From NCBI GenBank assembly GCA_002342205.1, contig DDPN01000119.1, positions 1 through 7,116 of the forward strand: DNA of 7,116 nucleotides, in the 5' to 3' direction. Under the pieces are notes generated by a model, which was given only the letters and a program-made list of their open reading frames with translations, ran no database searches and had not been told where the DNA came from. This DNA is from Chitinophagaceae bacterium UBA2467 (GTDB lineage: Bacteria; Bacteroidota; Bacteroidia; Chitinophagales; Chitinophagaceae). Shown here in pieces: positions 5,497 through 7,116 of the stretch (its first letter is position 1; each line of letters opens with the position of its first letter). The position numbers were made by a program, and so were the translations under genes.

Positions 5497-7116
5497 TTAG
5501 AAACCTACGTTTATACCAAAAGTGAATGTACGTGCCTGTCCTACAGTATTACGATCAACACCAGGAGTCAATGCGGTGTTACCATTTACAGAAATCTCAG
5601 GATCGATACCAGGATAAGCAGTGATAATGAATGGATTCAACACTTGGGTATAGACACGGATACTAGAAAGCTTAGCTTTCTCAACATACTTGGTAGGCAA
5701 CGTATATCCAAGAGCGATCGTTCTGACGCGAAGGAAATCCCCTTTGAAAAGGTTTTCATCAATTGGGAACGCAGAACCATTTGAAATATTATCGCCATAG
5801 ACAATACGAGGGATATTGGTTACATCACCAGCTTTAGTCCAGCGATTTTTTACTTCTTGGAAGTTGTTCCAGAAGCGCTGATCCAACATACCTGCGCGCG
5901 ATCCAAAATAAACATAGTTACCTAAGCTATAAAACGCGTCGATAGTAAGGTCAAGACCTTTGTAATAGAAATTGTTAGTGAAACCGCCATATGCTTTTGG
6001 CAATGCACTTCCGGCAATAACACCATCCGTTGCAATACCAATGGCTGGTGATGTTGAACCATCAGCAAATTGATAACGCGTAGCGGTAGGACGTGCAAAG
6101 TTGAAGAATACTTTTTGTCCTGCTTTGTTCAAAAATATACGCTGACCAGTTTGAGGATCAACACCGCCAGAACGTACAACAAAGAAAGAACCAATTGGCT
6201 GACCCACTACAGTGAGGTTTGTACGCTCAAGCTGTGTTGTACCAATCAACTCAGTTACACCAGGAGCAAGAGAAGTAACTTCGTTTTGTTGTGTTGTAAT
6301 ATTGAAGCTGGCATTCCATGAGAAATCTTTTTTCTCAATTATTCTGCCATTTAAGGTAAACTCTAATCCTCTGTTAAACATACTAGCTGCATTCGCTTGG
6401 ATAGAGTTTCCTGGAATTCCCATACTAGATGGTAAAGGACGGTCAATGATCAAATTAGACAAGTCAGTATTGTAGTAACTGAGTTCACCAGTCAAACGAT
6501 CATTCCATAATCCAAATTGAAAACCTACGTCAAACTTGGTACTTGTTTCCCAAGAAAGATCTTTGTTTCCTGCTTGGCTAAAGAATAAAGTTGGGTAGCC
6601 TAATCCATATTGGAAAGAACCAAATGTAGAAAGGCTGGCAAAGTTTCCAACAGCGGCAAGGTTACCAACCTGCCCGTAGCTTGCACGCAAACGAAGTAGG
6701 TTCACTACTTTCTTCATGCCTTGGAAAAATGACTCATCAGAAATGTTCCAACCTCCTGATACTCCAAAGAAGTTACCCCATTTCTTTCCTTCTGCGAATG
6801 CAGAATAACCATCACGACGTCCAGTCAAAGCAAGGAAATAACGATTATTATAATTGTAGTTTACACGGCTAAAGAAAGACAATAAATAGTTTTCAGTTAG
6901 CACATTACCCACTGGGTTATTGTTGATAGTAAAGCTTCCTTGGAATTCATTATAGAATTCATCAGTTAAACCGCTACGAGAAGCTCCCCAACGATCTACG
7001 ATTGTCTTTTGCTCTTCAGAACCTACAGTAACATTCAAGTTATGTTTGTTTCTGATAGTCTTGTTATAGGTCAAGAAGTTTTGAAAGTTTGAAATTTCGT
7101 AGCGACCAGTGATATT
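5497..7116 (-). CDS. SusC/RagA family TonB-dependent outer-membrane transporter, C-terminal part (N-terminus outside window)
   Basis: The frame is open to the window edge, giving 539 visible residues of a family usually near 1000. A TTG at 7074 is internal: 14 more in-frame codons (NITGRYEISNFQNF) precede it. Only beta-barrel sequence is seen; the signal peptide, carboxypeptidase-like domain, TonB box and plug lie upstream. Family marks are FFSRVNYNYNNRYFLALTGRRDG, LRLRASYGQVGN, SSMGIPGNSIQANAASMFNRG, VVRSGGVDPQTGQRIF, NRWTKAGDVTNIPRIV, the end motif NPFIITAYPGIDPEIS, GVDRNTVGQARTFTFGINVGF, and a terminal phenylalanine as needed for barrel insertion. SusC imports ligands captured by its SusD partner using TonB energy. 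The following susD gene starts 13 bp after the TAA, so the two are co-transcribed. Confidence 0.96.
   Translation of the reverse strand, partial: NITGRYEISNFQNFLTYNKTIRNKHNLNVTVGSEEQKTIVDRWGASRSGLTDEFYNEFQGSFTINNNPVGNVLTENYLLSFFSRVNYNYNNRYFLALTGRRDGYSAFAEGKKWGNFFGVSGGWNISDESFFQGMKKVVNLLRLRASYGQVGNLAAVGNFASLSTFGSFQYGLGYPTLFFSQAGNKDLSWETSTKFDVGFQFGLWNDRLTGELSYYNTDLSNLIIDRPLPSSMGIPGNSIQANAASMFNRGLEFTLNGRIIEKKDFSWNASFNITTQQNEVTSLAPGVTELIGTTQLERTNLTVVGQPIGSFFVVRSGGVDPQTGQRIFLNKAGQKVFFNFARPTATRYQFADGSTSPAIGIATDGVIAGSALPKAYGGFTNNFYYKGLDLTIDAFYSLGNYVYFGSRAGMLDQRFWNNFQEVKNRWTKAGDVTNIPRIVYGDNISNGSAFPIDENLFKGDFLRVRTIALGYTLPTKYVEKAKLSSIRVYTQVLNPFIITAYPGIDPEISVNGNTALTPGVDRNTVGQARTFTFGINVGF

Noticed and set aside
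5296..5784. 162-codon open frame on the + strand opposite susD and susC
   Set aside because: It runs through the start of susD and the end of susC, whose protein motifs are unmistakable; its own translation has no recognisable domain and no ribosome-binding or promoter signal.
6070..6475. Two overlapping + strand open frames opposite the SusC barrel
   Set aside because: They are antisense to a clear beta-barrel coding sequence and have no recognisable product.
7072..7074. TTG as a start codon of the SusC gene
   Set aside because: The frame continues open to the window edge with barrel-like residues, and a SusC protein starting here would lack its signal peptide and plug; the gene is cut by the window instead.
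1..7116. CRISPR array, insertion sequence, toxin-antitoxin pair or riboswitch
   Set aside because: No regularly spaced repeats, transposase, paired small genes or recognisable aptamer fold were found on either strand.

Overview
The window looks like a chromosomal segment of a Bacteroidota bacterium, most likely of the Chitinophagaceae type. The grounds are a SusC/SusD outer-membrane pair, a perfect TAnnTTTG promoter box in front of the tRNA gene, A/T-rich start regions with no Shine-Dalgarno sequence, a DUF2490 outer-membrane protein and a DUF983 protein. The family placement is an inference, not a database result.

Region 1 (1-3353, + strand) is a sulfur-handling block. It opens with the C-terminal half of a TauE/SafE anion exporter. 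Next comes a three-domain persulfide dioxygenase with two rhodanese-like domains (metallo-beta-lactamase, degenerate rhodanese, intact rhodanese), the domain order of Staphylococcus aureus CstB. A free-standing single-domain rhodanese follows 17 bp later. Two more genes follow through ATGA stop/start overlaps: a DUF2490 predicted outer-membrane beta-barrel and a DUF983 membrane protein with two CPxC motifs. A plausible reading is that persulfide is oxidised or transferred by the dioxygenase and rhodaneses and that the oxidised sulfur product leaves through TauE/SafE. What the two DUF proteins do there is unknown.

Region 2 (3354-4022) holds a tRNA-Ser(GGA) gene with its own promoter, a 95-bp spacer with a short direct repeat and an imperfect hairpin, and a DCC-family (DUF393) thiol-disulfide oxidoreductase-like gene with a GTG start. 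It ends in a strong hairpin shared by the two converging transcription units.

Region 3 (4023-7116, - strand) is the 3' end of a nutrient-uptake locus: the C-terminal 539 residues of a SusC/RagA TonB-dependent transporter, followed 13 bp later by a complete SusD/RagB lipoprotein. No glycoside hydrolase, sensor or SusE/F-like gene lies between susD and the terminator, so the substrate cannot be read from this window. The locus promoter and the SusC N-terminus lie beyond position 7116.

No CRISPR array, insertion sequence, integrase or phage gene is visible. Nothing here is clearly a new system. The best lead is the cst-like sulfur module joined by translational coupling to two uncharacterised envelope proteins.
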